A stretch of DNA of 64,000 nucleotides from Aphrocallistes beatrix (GCA_963281255.1 OY725490.1:2108001-2172000); one strand, 5' to 3'; counted from the first letter of the stretch, positions 20,690 through 32,618 are shown. Notes: generated by a model from the sequence alone, not told the origin. A program made the numbers and translations.

Positions 20690-20834
20690 TGTTGTACAGT
20701 ATAGTCTCATTGTAGTTTCACTATAACTAGTAGCTGAGTTTCATTTATATTAATTCTACAAACTATTGAAACCTCTTTTAACATATTCAACTTTTCAAAA
20801 CTTTCTTATTTGTTAACGATTATTGATACTTCAG
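20690..20834 (+). promoter_or_regulatory. Conserved leader block, copy 2 (putative promoter/5' exon)
   Basis: Starts AGTATAGTCTCATTGTAG and ends GATACTTCAG|GTTAGT, with the donor-like site at 20835. It would pair with the TTTGTTTAG acceptor ending at 22480 for the broken gene at 22491. Confidence 0.5.
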
Positions 20835-21541
20835 GTTAGTTGTAGTGATAAGTTAAATGTTAAGATAGAATTATAAATTTAAGTTTTTTTTGTATTTTAT
20901 ATTGGAATGAATCGGTTGGAATTTTAATTATCTTTAAATGATTATAAATTGAAAAATTCCTTGATAGAGAAGAACTTTCAGATCTACTGTACCGTTAATA
21001 CAGCTTCTGCGAACTATCCCCAAAAGCCATAATTTGATCAATTCTTTTTAAATAGCCGTTGCGATCGATTGAGTGACTCGAGCATTTACCAACACTAATG
21101 GCTACTTGCAATTGTAGAGAGTCATTGTTTTGAAAAGCAGTATTTTATGCGATCGTGAAAATCTATCATGCTCGTATTTAAAATATTCTAGTTTGAAGTC
21201 CTACTTAATGCGACGAAAATCAAAATAAGTTTTGAAGTTATTTTAATAATCATCGATTAATATTCGTATATTGATAACAGTTCATTTCCGTTTTTTTAAG
21301 ACAAATATCTTAAAATGTTTATAATAAATCTGCGGAATTTTTTGAAATTATTCTTTTTGCGGAAGGGTTTTCTAAACAGCAACCTAAGTTACTATATAGA
21401 AAAATCCTTTTCGGAATAGAAATATGATTCTAACTGGTAACCGTTTTTTTTTTCAAAATCGTTCCACTTCGACACTTTCTTGTTTTTGCTAGTGAATAAC
21501 CATAACTCCAACTTGTACGATGATACAAATACGATATACTA

Positions 21542-22047
21542 CTCTAGAGGTCCGAATAAACGGGGTGGTTGGAATAGACGGGGGGGTGGAAAATTCTCAA
21601 TAATTAATAAGCGGAGGGGTTGGAATAAGCGGGGTAGGTCTAACTGATTCAGAACATCAAGTCAGAAACTATGGTTTGGTAAAATTCAAGTTTCAATTAC
21701 AGTCAACTCCCGTTATATCGAAGTCGAAGGGACCCTTATTTCCATTTCGATATAAGCTGAGTTTAAGTTTCAATAATTCGATATAACCGGATTAGAACTG
21801 TAGTCATATTATCACTGGGGAAAGTACATTCCTTCGGTGTAAGCGGAATTTCGACATAACCGAATTCTCAATTAGATTGAATGAGATTGCTTTGGGGTTG
21901 TTAATTAACTTCGATATAAGCGGGTATTTCGATATATCCGTGTTCGATATAGCGGGAGTTGACTGTAGTATAAAATAAATAAACAGGGGGATGGAATTTT
22001 TTCAAAAATTAAAAAGCGGGGGGGCCCGTTTATTCGGACCCCTAGAG
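21542..22047. mobile_element. TA-flanked MITE with GGTCCGAATAAACGGG ends, carrying a nested MITE
   Basis: Left CTCTAGAGGTCCGAATAAA, right TTTATTCGGACCCCTAGAG, TA on both sides (21540-21541, 22048-22049). Joining the flanks gives a sequence like 47340-47420 upstream of the gene at 47419, which lacks the element and so acts as the empty site. Confidence 0.85.
21700..21965. mobile_element. pogo-like MITE (CAGTCAACTCCCG family), nested
   Basis: Ends CAGTCAACTCCCGTTATAT and TATAGCGGGAGTTGACTG are inverted repeats, with TA duplicated on both sides. Internal TTCGATATAA motifs occur in both orientations. It inserted into the element at 21542-22047, so it is the younger of the two. Confidence 0.9.
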
Positions 22048-22194
22048 TATGTAGATTGTAGAATATATGAGTCTTCAACATACTGACGATAAGATAAAGT
22101 ATTTGGTTGTCACGCAGTCATACAACCGAGATAGTTCCATGGTAATTTGACTATCGGAATTTAGAATACGTAGTCTATTTTATTAAGCTAAAAA

Positions 22195-22329
22195 AGAAAT
22201 TAGCACGTCTTATCCGAATATGTATAAAGCGAATAATTTTAATAGTTCGATACATGAAACAATCAGTTATTAGAGAAAGGTATCTGAGAGTACGTCTTAA
22301 GCCGAGTACGTGCTAAGCGAGTTCCACTG
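22195..22329. mobile_element. Partial MITE of the CAGTAGAACTCGG family
   Basis: Contains CACGTCTTATCCGAAT near the left, and ACGTGCTAAGCGAGTTCCACTG then TA on the right. Left end uncertain. Related pieces lie at 3367, 9600-9699, 13800-13850, 30308-30475 and 47229. Confidence 0.55.
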
Positions 22330-22490
22330 TATTTTGTAAGATCTTAAAGCTCTGCAGGCAAGTATAAGTCAAGACTCAAGTATTGGAATTCGACTGCGAT
22401 TATTTTAAGGAATAATTATCACATAGCTACCTTAATTCATTGTTAAATCCAACGATAAGTTCATTTCCATATTTGTTTAGAATTTGTGTT

Positions 22491-23733
22491 ATGGCAACGG
22501 CTATAGTAGCTCCACCTGAAATATTAAGTTTTGAAAATGAAATCTCTGAAGCAAAACGTGAGATAGAAACTCGTTTCCGTGAACTGATCAATCGCTTGAG
22601 AGAGGGGGAGAGAGAACTTGTGATTGAGTTGGAACAAATTCTAGACACTTATAAGAGAGAAAGAGACAAACATGAACAATCTCTAACAGAACTTGAAGCA
22701 GAGTCGAAGTTTATCGATGAAAATTTCAAATCAAACGAACTTAACGAATGTACAGAGTCGATCACCAAAGAATTAACAGAAAAACACGAAAAGTTTAAAT
22801 CTGAGTTCGATTGTAAGCGTGTCTGTGTTGAGTTTGATGAGACAGTATTGCGTTTAGCTGGTACTATTGGTAGAGTGACTGTTACTGACTCGACTAGACT
22901 AGTATCTCGTCTCCCTGTAGTAGAGTATGAGGGAAGAGTGTCTCCTCTACTCAGGATAGGAGGAACACCAGATGACGGGGAAGGACAGTTCTCTTATCCT
23001 CATGGAGTATCAGTACACTACCTAACTGGTAATATTTTCGTAGCGGATTGTTTTAACAAGAGTTCAAGTATTCGATAAAGATGTAAAGTATTTGTACAAG
23101 TTTGGAGATGGAGATGGAGCTGGTAAGATGAAAGAACCTCTTTGTATTGATTTCTACCAAAACAAAGTATTCGTATCTCAGTACAAGGGTGATTGTTTGT
23201 TAGTTTACGATTTAAATGGCACTTTTCTCCAACAGATAGGAACTCCAGGGAATGGAGAAGGTCAGTTTAACGAGCCATATGGCATTACTATCAATCAGTC
23301 TAATGGAGAAATATTTGTATGTGACCATGGTAATAAAAGAGTTCAAATATTCTCAGAAGATTTCCTATTCAAATCTCAGTTCGGACATGGAATACCGAAG
23401 TATCCAACTGAAATAAAACTAACCAGCGAGTTCATTTATGTAATGAATTGCTACAGACCTTTCTTCTATTCCTTCAGACATGATCTAACTCAGGAACAGC
23501 GTCCTGTCCTCACTACTATTTCCAAACATTTGAACACTCCTACGTCATTCTGTATAGATGGAGCTGGTAACTTTATTATATCAAGTTATTACCAGGATTT
23601 TGTTATAATATTCAATCATGAAGGAGATGAAGTTCATAGAATCACGGATAGCGTACAGGAACCCTCTTACGTCACACTAGATGCAATAGGGAGAATTATC
23701 TTATTACAGCCCCACATTCTTCTGATATTTTAA
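22491..23733 (+). pseudogene. Coiled-coil plus NHL-propeller gene, copy 5, frameshifted in blade 1
   Basis: ATG at 22491, leader and acceptor-like site intact. An apparent 2-nt deletion near 23056 (between GATTGTTTTAAC and AGAGTTCAAG) shifts frame inside blade 1, and the first frame ends at 23078. The second frame continues to the normal stop at 23733 with all remaining blades. Otherwise well preserved (blade 2 YKGD, blade 3 HGNK, blade 4 NCYRP, blade 5 SYYQDF). The lesion is recent or a sequencing error. Confidence 0.8.
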
Positions 23734-24540
23734 CACTGATTGAATGTTGTTTGAAATATTGTTTTCCTTATTTAGGCTTTATTTTTTAACTTTGATTTTG
23801 TTACCACCCTAACTTTTTGTGTTTAGTTTATTTGATGCTTGCTGATTTGAAGTGTTTTGACTTAAAATTTGTTGTTTTTTTGTGCGAGCTATTAAATTTG
23901 AAAAGTCCTTAAGTATTTTGGTGAATATACTTTACAAATAATATTTAATTTCTCTTTTAATTATTCGATTCGTGCAACCAACTATCCAATCAGTTTAAGA
24001 ATTAGGAAATAATTCGGTATAGTTTGTGGATCATAGGCTACGCAGGAGATAGAGATCTTCAAACCATATTGCCTAATGCTACTTGTCAGTGTAAGAAAGA
24101 GTATAGACGCCTTAAAGCTTCTATGCTCTGGAATCTTGAAATCCTACTTCCATACTGTTGTTAATTAAATCCGATTGAGTTTGTTCCATATCTTATACAC
24201 ACAAATGTGTGAAACGTATTCCCAGTGCTCAAGGTCTAATTATGCCAATCAGGTATCTATTGCAATTTTGCTGAAATCATTCTTGCTAATTGGCTCAATT
24301 CGTTTTCCATTTTTACTGCCTGTCACTATTCCTAGAATATTTGCTTGAAGATCTCTCACACAAGAATGTGATTTAAGCCTGAAACCATACATGCTACAGC
24401 TACCGTGCTTGATAGTCCTCATTTAGCTTAGTCAATCGAATGTTGGTAAGCTAGGGTTGCATTCGGGAGGTATGACATTTCAAAAGCATATTCCAATCCA
24501 AAACAACATAGAGAGTACATAGTAATTTGAGATGTAAGAT
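23734..24540. other. Conserved 3' flank of the duplication unit
   Basis: Bases 24120-24480 are nearly identical to 32090-32460 (shared CTTATACACACAAATGTGTG and TTGCATTCGGGAGGTATG), so these two units share a recent duplication. No gene. Confidence 0.7.
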
Positions 24541-24711
24541 CTGATTCTATTTCTGTATTAGTTCCTCCTATATAGTCTCATTGTAGTTCCACGATAACTA
24601 GTAGCTCTGTAGTGAGTTTCAGTAATATTCATTCTACAAACTATTAAATCTTTTTGAATATATTCAAATTTTCAAAACTTTCTTATTTGTTAACGATTAT
24701 TGTTACTTCAG
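24541..24711 (+). promoter_or_regulatory. Conserved leader block, copy 3 (putative promoter/5' exon)
   Basis: Contains ATATAGTCTCATTGTAG and AGTAGCTCTGTAGTGAG and ends GTTACTTCAG|GTTAGT, donor-like at 24712. It lies only 135 bp upstream of the unrelated gene at 24847, and is also the nearest block upstream of the NHL gene at 27345. Confidence 0.5.
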
Positions 24712-24846
24712 GTTAGTTGTAATGATAAGTTAAATGATAAAATAAAATCATATATTTGTTAGGTATGTTTCGGTACGCGTACTTGTACTTAACTGTATCC
24801 TTTGGAGGAATAGATCTCTGTATTGGACATCCTAAACACACATACC

Positions 24847-26281
24847 ATGACCATGAGTAGTGTGTCTCAGTCCAGAGACAACTTGCTTGAGGCTCTTAGA
24901 ATGCTGGTGGAGGAAAGGAAGAAAGAAGTGAAAGAGGTCTTCCTCGAATTGAGGACTTCTTTGGAGGAATGTGAGGCAGGAGTCAATAGTGAGCTGTGTA
25001 GGATATACTCGGACACAAGGGACTGTGTTGAAAGGGAAGAGAAAAAGATTGAAAAACTTCGCGCAGCGAAAGGTTACCTCCAGACTGATTTAGTGGATAA
25101 CGAATTCAATTCTTTTCTGCAAACAACCATGGATAATTTTGATGCTCAGATAGCTGAGATCCAAAGGACATCTGTCACAATTCCCAGAGATTTTGAACTT
25201 GAATGGAATAAAGAAGAGTTGAAGAGATCTATTGAGAGAGTTTGTAGAATTGTATCATCTGGTGGCGATACAGAGCAATCAGAGCAAGTTAGTGGTGATA
25301 TCTCACAGACATATGCAAATGAAGATAAAAACACTCTGGAAGACTGGGTTAGTTTTTTTCTAAACTTGTTGTGGTCTGTTGTTGCGATTTTGAGTATTGA
25401 CTATGATATATATATATATATATATCACTTAGTTCCTCAAAATGCCCAGGAGCTAAGTAAGTACGATAAGAGTATATAGCTGTATATTTAGTAAGTCATG
25501 GTGAATGATATTGATTTTGGCTACAGTCTATGATGATTTAATAATAACTAACAATAGTTTGTTATTATTTCATTCATAAATCTAGGATTCCAACCCAGAA
25601 GATCCTCCCTATGGAGATGCAGAGCTGGAAGTGGAGAGTCTGGAGTGGGAGGTTCCTCACCCCGATAACCCAGACCAGACCTTGGATGTGAATGAAGAGG
25701 TGTTTCTCTCAGACTTACACTTCCAGGATATGGAACCATCAAACTCGTCCCGGACAAATTCCCCTGAAGACAACGCCCCAGCTTTCCGTCCCTCATCTTC
25801 TGCTTCAGAAAGCCAGCTGTCTCACTACAAGAGCCACAAGGAGACAAGCTACCACCAACTCAGCTACAATCAACAGAACCGCCACTCGTACCGAGACAGG
25901 AGCAGAGGGGACCAGAGGAGACAGAACTGTAGACGGGGAGGAGATCCATGGAAGGGCGAATATTCCAAGGGTGCAAGAGGACTACACCCATCAACCCCTA
26001 GTCTCTATGTAAAGTGCAGATACTTCGCTACCATCCAGGGAAATATGGTTGTTCACACCATGGATAAGGTCCTAGATCAACTTCTCCCATACGTCCAGAA
26101 CATCTCCCCAGACAACAAATCCGGGGCGTCCATAGTATTCCTAGACATAGACACTCACGAGCACGCAGTTAGAATAATGGACTACTTGAATGAGAAAGTG
26201 GGGTGGATCGATAATTTTGAATTAAAAGCAGAATTTGCTCGGAGATACAAGCAGTATTTAGATGGAAATAAATTCTATTGA
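24847..26281 (+). CDS. Two-exon gene of unknown function, N-terminal coiled coil (398 aa)
   Basis: Exon 1 is 24847-25347 (ATG AC CATGAGTAGTG; a second in-frame ATG is at 24853). The intron starts GTTAGT at 25348 and ends AAATCTAG at 25585. Exon 2 is 25586-26281 in phase 0. Residues ~10-155 are charged and helical (EERKKEVKEVFLELR, EREEKKIEKLRA). The middle ~160-290 is acidic then Ser/Gln/Arg-rich and probably disordered (YRDRSRGDQRRQNCRRGG). The last ~90 residues look folded (LYVKCRYF, ASIVFLDIDTHEHAVRIMDYLN), with an alternation that could suit an RRM-like or similar alpha/beta fold; I could not assign a family. It does not resemble the NHL propellers. An AT microsatellite lies in the intron. 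It may use the leader block just upstream. Confidence 0.7.
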
Positions 26282-26500
26282 TTAAAAGGAAAAAGCTTTA
26301 AATCTTCAACGTAGATTTGAGCTTCTGCCAATATACTTGTTTAAATTGTTGCAAATGGTTGGTGCTAAGTTTACTACAGTGACTATTCTATTCTTGTGTA
26401 AGATTGAAACGAACCTCATATTTTGTTTATTTTGTTAATTAATTCTCTATTTTCTTGTTTGTGCTGAAGTAGCTGCTTCCGCTGCTTATAGAATCTGAAC

Positions 26501-26788
26501 CAGGGCCGTAGCAAGCTCATGAAAAGTGGTACGGCCATTCTTGGTGGATCAGACCGATCGTAGCGAGCAACCATATGGGGTCTTGCGGGCTTGCCCGCCA
26601 CAAATATTTTGAACCTTATAGGCTCAAATATCGATATCAGCAGTTCTTATCAAGCAACAATAGTTCATTTTTGTAAATATTAGTGACAAATGTTTAGGTT
26701 CACTTATTGAATAAAATCATTAAGATATAAGGGCAGTAAAAGTGCTACGGCCATGGCCGTACCAGCCATACCGGTTGCTACGGCCTTG
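26501..26788. mobile_element. hAT-type MITE with perfect 8-bp target duplication
   Basis: Ends CAGGGCCGTAGCAAGC and GGTTGCTACGGCCTTG. ATCTGAAC is duplicated at 26493-26500 and 26789-26796. The flanking ~65 bp (TTAATTAATTCTCTATTTT..CCGCTGCTTATAGAATCTGA) also occurs twice, at ~26435-26498 and ~26823-26888, a separate local duplication. Confidence 0.9.
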
Positions 26789-27344
26789 ATCTGAACCTAG
26801 TAGTCCAAATGGTGGTATTTTGTTAATTAATTCTCTATTTTTGTTTGTGTTGAAGTTTCTGCTTCGTTTCCGCTGCTTATAGAATCTGAGTCTGCGTAGT
26901 CCAAATGTTGGTTGTACTCAAATTAGTTTGTGAATCTTCTAAGATCTTCTAAGAGTGATTGGAGTTTGGCTATGATGTAATACCATAGACTCCTCAAGTA
27001 ATACTGCACAGGTCCGATTCCATCGGAGTGCTTGGACTCCCACTAAGTTAGTATTGTATTTAAGGTTAACTGATGATACAGAGTATTTGGGACAGCCACA
27101 CCTTATAATAGGTTGCGCCGGCCATGCTGCATTTCTCGGTAAATAATCCAATTCATGCAACCAATTATCATAGCAACCTTCAAATCTACAACTGGGAACT
27201 GTGTTTTTTTCAAGATCGTTGTTTTATTTTTTTATTTAAAACTGATGGTATTGTTACACTTTACACTTTGCTCAAAAAAACTTGAAAAGTTATGAAAATA
27301 CGTATATAGATTTATAAATCCTATATTTGTTTAGATTTTGTGTT
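26789..27344. other. Upstream region of NHL copy 6
   Basis: Holds the second copy of the 65-bp flank duplication and, further on, an AT-rich stretch. The acceptor-like TTTGTTTAG ends at 27334. No leader block lies in this interval; the nearest is at 24541. The ORF at 26939-27160 (-) has no recognisable content. Confidence 0.5.
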
Positions 27345-28592
27345 ATGGCAACGGCTAAAGAAGCTCCACCTGAAATATCAAGTTTTGAAAATGAAATCTC
27401 TGAAGCAAAACGTGAGATAGAAACTCGTTTCCGTGAACTGATCAATCGCTTGAGAGAGAGGGAGAGAGAACTTGTGATTGAGTTGGAACAGATTCTAGAA
27501 ACTTATAAGAGAGAAAGAGATAAACACAAACATTCTCTAATAACAGAACTCGAAGCGAAGTTGAAGTTTGCCAAAGAAAATTTCAAATCAAACGATCTAA
27601 ACGAATTTACTGAGTCGATTATCCAACAATTAACTGAAAAACGTGAAAAGTTTAAATCGGAGTTCGATTGTAAGCTTGTCAGTGTTGAGTTTGATGAGAC
27701 AGTATTGCGTTTAGCTGGTACTATTGGTAGAGTGACTGTTACTGACTCGACTAGACTAGCATCTCGTCTCTCTGTAGTAGAGTATGAGGGAATAGTGTCT
27801 CCTGTACTCAGTATAGGAGGAGAATCAGGTGATAAGGAAGGACAGTTCTCTTCTCCTTTTGGAGTATCAGTACACTACCTAACTGGTAAGATTTTCGTAG
27901 CAGATCAATGTAACCACAGAGTTCAAGTATTCGATAAAGATCAAAAGTATTTGTACAAGTTTAGAGATAGAGATGGAGCTGGTAAGATGAAAAAACCTCT
28001 TCGTGTTGATTTCTATCAAAATAAAGTATTCGTTTCTCAGCGTAGTGGTTGTTTGTTGGTTTACGATTCGAATGGCACTTTTCTCCAACAGATAGGAACT
28101 CCAGGGAATGGAGAAGGTCAGTTTGACCAGCCACATGGCATTACTATCAATCATTCTAATGGGGAAGTTTTTGTATGTGACTATAGTAATAATAGAGTTC
28201 AAATATTCTCAAAAGATTTCTTATTCAAGTCTCAGTTCGGACAAGGAATACTGAAGTATCCTATTGACATAAAACTATCCAGCGAGTTCATTTATGTACT
28301 GAGTCACAACAAACCTTTCCTCTATTCATTCAGACATGACCTAACTCAGATACAGAGTCCTGTCCTCACTTTTATTTCCAAGCATTTGGGCAGTCCTTGG
28401 TCATTCTGTATAGATGGTGCTGGTAACTTTATTATATCAGATTACAATCAGAATGCTATTATAATATTCAATCATCAAGGAGATGTATTTCATAGAATCA
28501 CGGATAGCGTAAAGAGTCCGACTTGTGTCACACTAGATGTAAGAGGGAGAATTATCCTAGTAGGATACAACCACAGTCTTCTGATATTTTAA
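27345..28592 (+). CDS. Coiled-coil plus NHL-propeller protein, copy 6 (415 aa)
   Basis: ATG at 27345 (MATAKEAPPE). Intact coiled coil with one extra residue (HSLITELEA) and a complete six-blade propeller. Variable residues: QCNH (blade 1), RSG with one residue fewer than most copies (blade 2), YSNN (blade 3), SHNK (blade 4), GSPW and YNQN (blade 5), SPTCV and GYNH (blade 6). The leader has GATTTTGTGTT instead of AATTTGTGTT after the acceptor-like TTTA. No lesion. Confidence 0.85.
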   Translation: MATAKEAPPEISSFENEISEAKREIETRFRELINRLRERERELVIELEQILETYKRERDKHKHSLITELEAKLKFAKENFKSNDLNEFTESIIQQLTEKREKFKSEFDCKLVSVEFDETVLRLAGTIGRVTVTDSTRLASRLSVVEYEGIVSPVLSIGGESGDKEGQFSSPFGVSVHYLTGKIFVADQCNHRVQVFDKDQKYLYKFRDRDGAGKMKKPLRVDFYQNKVFVSQRSGCLLVYDSNGTFLQQIGTPGNGEGQFDQPHGITINHSNGEVFVCDYSNNRVQIFSKDFLFKSQFGQGILKYPIDIKLSSEFIYVLSHNKPFLYSFRHDLTQIQSPVLTFISKHLGSPWSFCIDGAGNFIISDYNQNAIIIFNHQGDVFHRITDSVKSPTCVTLDVRGRIILVGYNHSLLIF

Positions 28593-29230
28593 ACCTGATT
28601 AAATGTTGTTTAAATTGTATTTATCCTTTTTTTCTTTCTTTCTGCTTTATTTTCTAATTTTACTTTTGTTATCACACTAACTTTTAGGTTATTTTTAACT
28701 CAATTCCATTATATTTATGTTTTTTTTAATGTCGGAAAGTTTGTCCTTTCTGAATCAATTTGTTAATCCTTTCTGATTGCAAGTGTTTCAACGGAAAATT
28801 TGTGGGTTTTTTCATAATTTTCCTTCAAAATGTGATTTGTCTCCTTAAAACGGTAGCCATTGTATTCGAAAAGTCCTTAAAATGTAAATATTTTGATGAG
28901 TAAGCTTCAAAATACTACTGCATTTCTTGATCAATTATCCAATTCATTCAACTGTAATAATTCAGAGTGATTTGTCCTAGCATACCACACAATGTGCTTG
29001 TAGTATCACCCGTCTATAGCTATGTTCATAATAGTTAAGATAGGAACAGCTTCTTTTCACGTGTTCTCTTATTCTGTTTGTCATTCTTATTCTTATGCTC
29101 CTTCGCCATAATATAACGTAGTTCATAACATAAATAACAAACAGTTCTACTATGACAACACGACTAACTTTTAATATCCGCGGTATGACATGAATCCCTG
29201 AGAACCCATTCAAGACTTCTTTGTGAGGTA
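28593..29230. other. 3' flank of copy 6, no gene recognised
   Basis: The first ~350 bases are the family 3' flank (TTTCTAATTTT, TTTGATGAGTAAGC). The ORF at 28977-29213 (-) has no recognisable motif. Confidence 0.55.
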
Positions 29231-29408
29231 CAGTCGACTCTGTTTAATAGCCTCACTGTTTAATCAATCAACAAATTTTGGCACAGGACTGGGATAGCTC
29301 TCACGCCTAGAAGCTAATACACAATATTTTTGGTTGAAAGAGTCCTCCGATTAAAATCGGGATAAAATATCCTCTGACCTATGTGACCCTATTGAGCGGA
29401 GTTGACTG
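29231..29408. mobile_element. pogo-like MITE (CAGTCGACTC family)
   Basis: Left CAGTCGACTCTGTTTAATAG, right CTATTGAGCGGAGTTGACTG, TA on both sides. Same family as 43406-43555 and 60120-60290 (shared GGATAGCTCTCACGCCTAGA-type core). Confidence 0.85.
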
Positions 29409-29410
29409 TA

Positions 29411-29850
29411 TCTTGAAGAAACGCTGAACGCTGGGATCAAGGCAGAGACAGCTTGTGTGTCTAAGTCTCCTCGTGTAAACCAAGCTAAAAGAATTGGTGA
29501 GGACCATGGATGCACAACTTCAGTGGACGAAGCTCTGCAGCTCAGTTCAGTGATTTGAAAAGCACTCGCAGAAAAGGATTCCATTGGATCAGGATGTCCC
29601 ATACAATGCGTTCATGAAAAGGATCTTCAGGAGAAAGCAACAGCTGGAGACCTCCGGAGTGATGAGTCAGGCATGGGAAAGTCCACAATCCCAGGAAACC
29701 TAGAACTGGACTCCTGGAATGTTATGTCTGTGAATCGAGCAATCACTTGATTCGCATTTTCCCTAACAAACTCTGCTATGTTTGCGGCGAAGCAGTTCAT
29801 AAGTCCGTTTTCTTTGTTATTTCTCCTCAAGCAGAGCTCACAGATTGAAT
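29411..29850 (+). pseudogene. Degenerate coding relic with two zinc-knuckle-like motifs
   Basis: Between 29720 and 29820 one frame shows two C-x2-C-x4-H motifs (CYVCESSNH and CYVCGEAVH), each lacking the final Cys of a CCHC knuckle. The first ~90 bases (CTGGGATCAAGGCAGAGAC) recur directly after the related MITE at 43557-43645. Stops interrupt the frames on both sides. Probably a retroelement gag or similar zinc-knuckle protein; too decayed to classify. ORFs on the opposite strand here look like shadows. Confidence 0.35.
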
Positions 29851-30307
29851 GACTGAAAGATTAGACGCACAGGATATGCCAATTAACTTCAGAGGAAGAA
29901 TCTATAACAGTTCAAGTCGGAATTACTTGTGTGAAACCCAGTGTCATGGACTACGACACAGCAAGTCAGCTCCAACTGACTAAGACATCTACCGTTAACG
30001 AATAAAGTTATGGACTGTGCGATAAGCCTGTGCGAGTTCATGGTTATGTCGACGCTTCTATCCTGATCGGGAACTCCGAACCGAAATTGGAACGAATCAG
30101 TCCTTGATAGCAAGAATCACTCCTGCTGTTGAGCAGAAATTGTATGGAGCAGCATGGTACGTTTGACTGTGGAAATCGATGAATTCGACTGGGACGAGTG
30201 TGGATTCCATAGAAGACTCTCTTAGTGGAGCTACCCCTGATGCATGCCAGCCAGCAGAGCAGCAAGACGTGGAGGAGACAGCAGATAAACCTGTGGAAAT
30301 GGAGCTT

Positions 30308-30475
30308 AGTACTCGGATAATACGTTCTTCGGTTTAGTACGTACTCATTTCTCTGATCCAAAATCCAACTATAATATAGATTTCTATGTAGTACAAACTC
30401 TGTTAGTACGTACTTACGGATAGTACGTACTAATAATTCCTTCCCGAAGGGGTACGTCTTATCCGAGTTCTACTG
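30308..30475. mobile_element. MITE of the CAGTAGAACTCGG family
   Basis: Left TACTCGGATAATACGTTC, right ACGTCTTATCCGAGTTCTACTG then TA. The interior has several GTACGTACTAA motifs. The left terminal bases are diverged. Confidence 0.65.
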
Positions 30476-30736
30476 TAATATGCGCTGCATATGCAAGTAT
30501 GTATATTTGTTACAACAGCATTGGGAAAACAATTTGCTTTTATCATCTAGAAATCTGACTGAAATCCTGGGAATGGAATTGGATTTCGATTCCCAATGCA
30601 GCCCAGCTTTGGGACGGATTTAATCTGTATTTTCCATATTGTCGCGGAAATAAGACAAAAAAATCAAATTAATTTTTGAATTCTTTATTCCCTCTTATAA
30701 TTTAATTCATTCCCATATCTGTTTAGAATTTGTGTT

Positions 30737-31974
30737 ATGGCAACGGCTGTAGTAGCTCCACCTGAAATAATAAGTTTTGAAAATCAAATCTCTGAAGCAA
30801 AACGTGAGATAGAAACTCGTTTCCGTGAGCTGATCAATCGCTTGAGAGAGAGGGAGAGAGAACTTGTGATTGAGTTGGAACAGATTCTAGACACTTATAA
30901 GAGAGAAAGAGATAAACACAAACAATCTCTAACAGAACTTGAAGCAGGGTTGAAGTTTGCCAAAGAAAATTTCAAATCAAACGATCTTAACGAATTTACA
31001 GAGTCGAACATCAAAAAATTAACGGAAAAACGTGAAAAATTTAAATCTGAGTTCGATTGTAAGCGTGTCAGTGTTGAGTTGATGAGACAGTATTGCGTTT
31101 AGCTGGTACTATTGGTAGAGTGACTGACTCGACTAGACTAGCATCTCGTCTCCCTGTAGAAGAGTATGAGGGAAAAGTGTCTCCTGTACTCAGTATTGGA
31201 GGGACATTAGGTGGTGAGGAAGGACAGTTCTCTTCTCCTTTTGGAGTATCAGTACACTACCTAACTGGTAATATTTTCGTATCAGATCAATGTAACAACA
31301 GAGTTCAAGTATTCGATAAAGATGGAAGGTATTTGTACAAGTTTGGAGATAGAGTTGGAGCTGGTAAGATGAAAAATCCTTTTTGTATAGAATTCTACCA
31401 AAATAGAGTATTCGTATCTCAGTACACGGGTGGTTGTTTGTTTGTTAACGATTTGAATGGCACTTTTCTCCAACAGATAGGAACTCCAGGGAATGGAGAA
31501 GGTCAGTTTAACCAACCACTTGGTATTGCTATCAATCAGTCTAATGGGGAAATATTTGTATGCGACTTTGGTAATAACAGAGTTCAAATATTCTCAAAGG
31601 ATTTCCTATTCAAGTCTCAGTTCGGACAAGGAATACTGAAGTACCCTTCTGACATAAAACTAACCAGCGAGTTCATTTATGTAATGAGTTGCAGCAAACC
31701 TTTCCTCTTTTCCTTCAGACATGACCTAACTCAGATACAGAGTCCTGTCCTCACTTCTATTTCCAAGCATTTGGAGTATCCCTTGTCATTCTGTGTAGAT
31801 GGTGCTGGTAACTTTATTATATCAGATTATAGCCAGAATGCTGTTATAATATTCCATTATAATGGAGATTTAGTTCATAGAATCAGGGGTTGCGTCCAGG
31901 AACCGGCTTGTGTCACACTAGATGCGAGAGGGAGAATTATCCTATTACACGACCACCGTCTTCTGATATTTTAA
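30737..31974 (+). pseudogene. Coiled-coil plus NHL-propeller gene, copy 7, frameshifted after the coiled coil
   Basis: ATG at 30737. One T is missing from the GAGTTTGATGAG context near 31080, so the first frame ends at 31102; the second continues to the normal stop at 31974. From ~31090 to ~31510 it is almost identical to the next gene (34131), including a 6-bp deletion that removes two linker residues (GRVTDST instead of GRVTVTDST). Beyond that the two diverge (blade 3 FGNN versus LRNN). Blades are otherwise intact. Confidence 0.8.
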
Positions 31975-32618
31975 CACTGATTGAATGTTGATTGGAATAT
32001 TTGTTTTCCTTATTTATTCTTTATTATCGCACTAACTTTGTAGAATTTATTTATGTAGAATTGAGTATAGATTTAATTAACGCTTCTATGCTCTCCATGC
32101 TACGAGTTGAAATCTTACTTCCATACTGTTGTTAATTAAATCCGATTGAGTTTGTTCCATATCTTATACACACAAATGTGTGAAACGTATTCCCAGTGCT
32201 CAAGGTCTAATTATGCCAATCAGGTATCTATTGCAATTTTGCTGAAATCATTCTTGCTAATTGGCTCAATTCGTTTTCCATTTACTGCCTGTCACTATTC
32301 CTAGAATATTTGCTTGAAGATCTCTCACACATAAGAACTTGATTTAAACCTGAAACCATACATGCTACAGCTACCGTGCTTGATAGTCCTCATTTGGCTT
32401 AGTCAATCGAATGTTGGTAAACTAGGGTTGCATTCGGGAGGTATGGTGTTTTAAAAGCATTTTTCAATCCCCTAAATCATTGAAAATTGTAACGATTGGG
32501 ATAATGCTTTGAATCCAAAATTTTAGTTCCATCATTTGTACTCATTCCTGCTACACTTCTGTATTGTTTCAATCAATTTTTTCGTGTTATGACAATATTA
32601 TTTTAATTAATTAATTAA
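31975..32618. other. Conserved 3' flank of the duplication unit
   Basis: Closely matches 23985-24480 after the first ~100 bases (GTATTCCCAGTGCTCAAGG, TACAGCTACCGTGCTTG). No gene. Confidence 0.65.

Noticed and set aside
25548..25847. 99-codon ORF on the - strand
   Set aside because: It is antisense to exon 2 of the gene at 24847-26281 and has no independent support.
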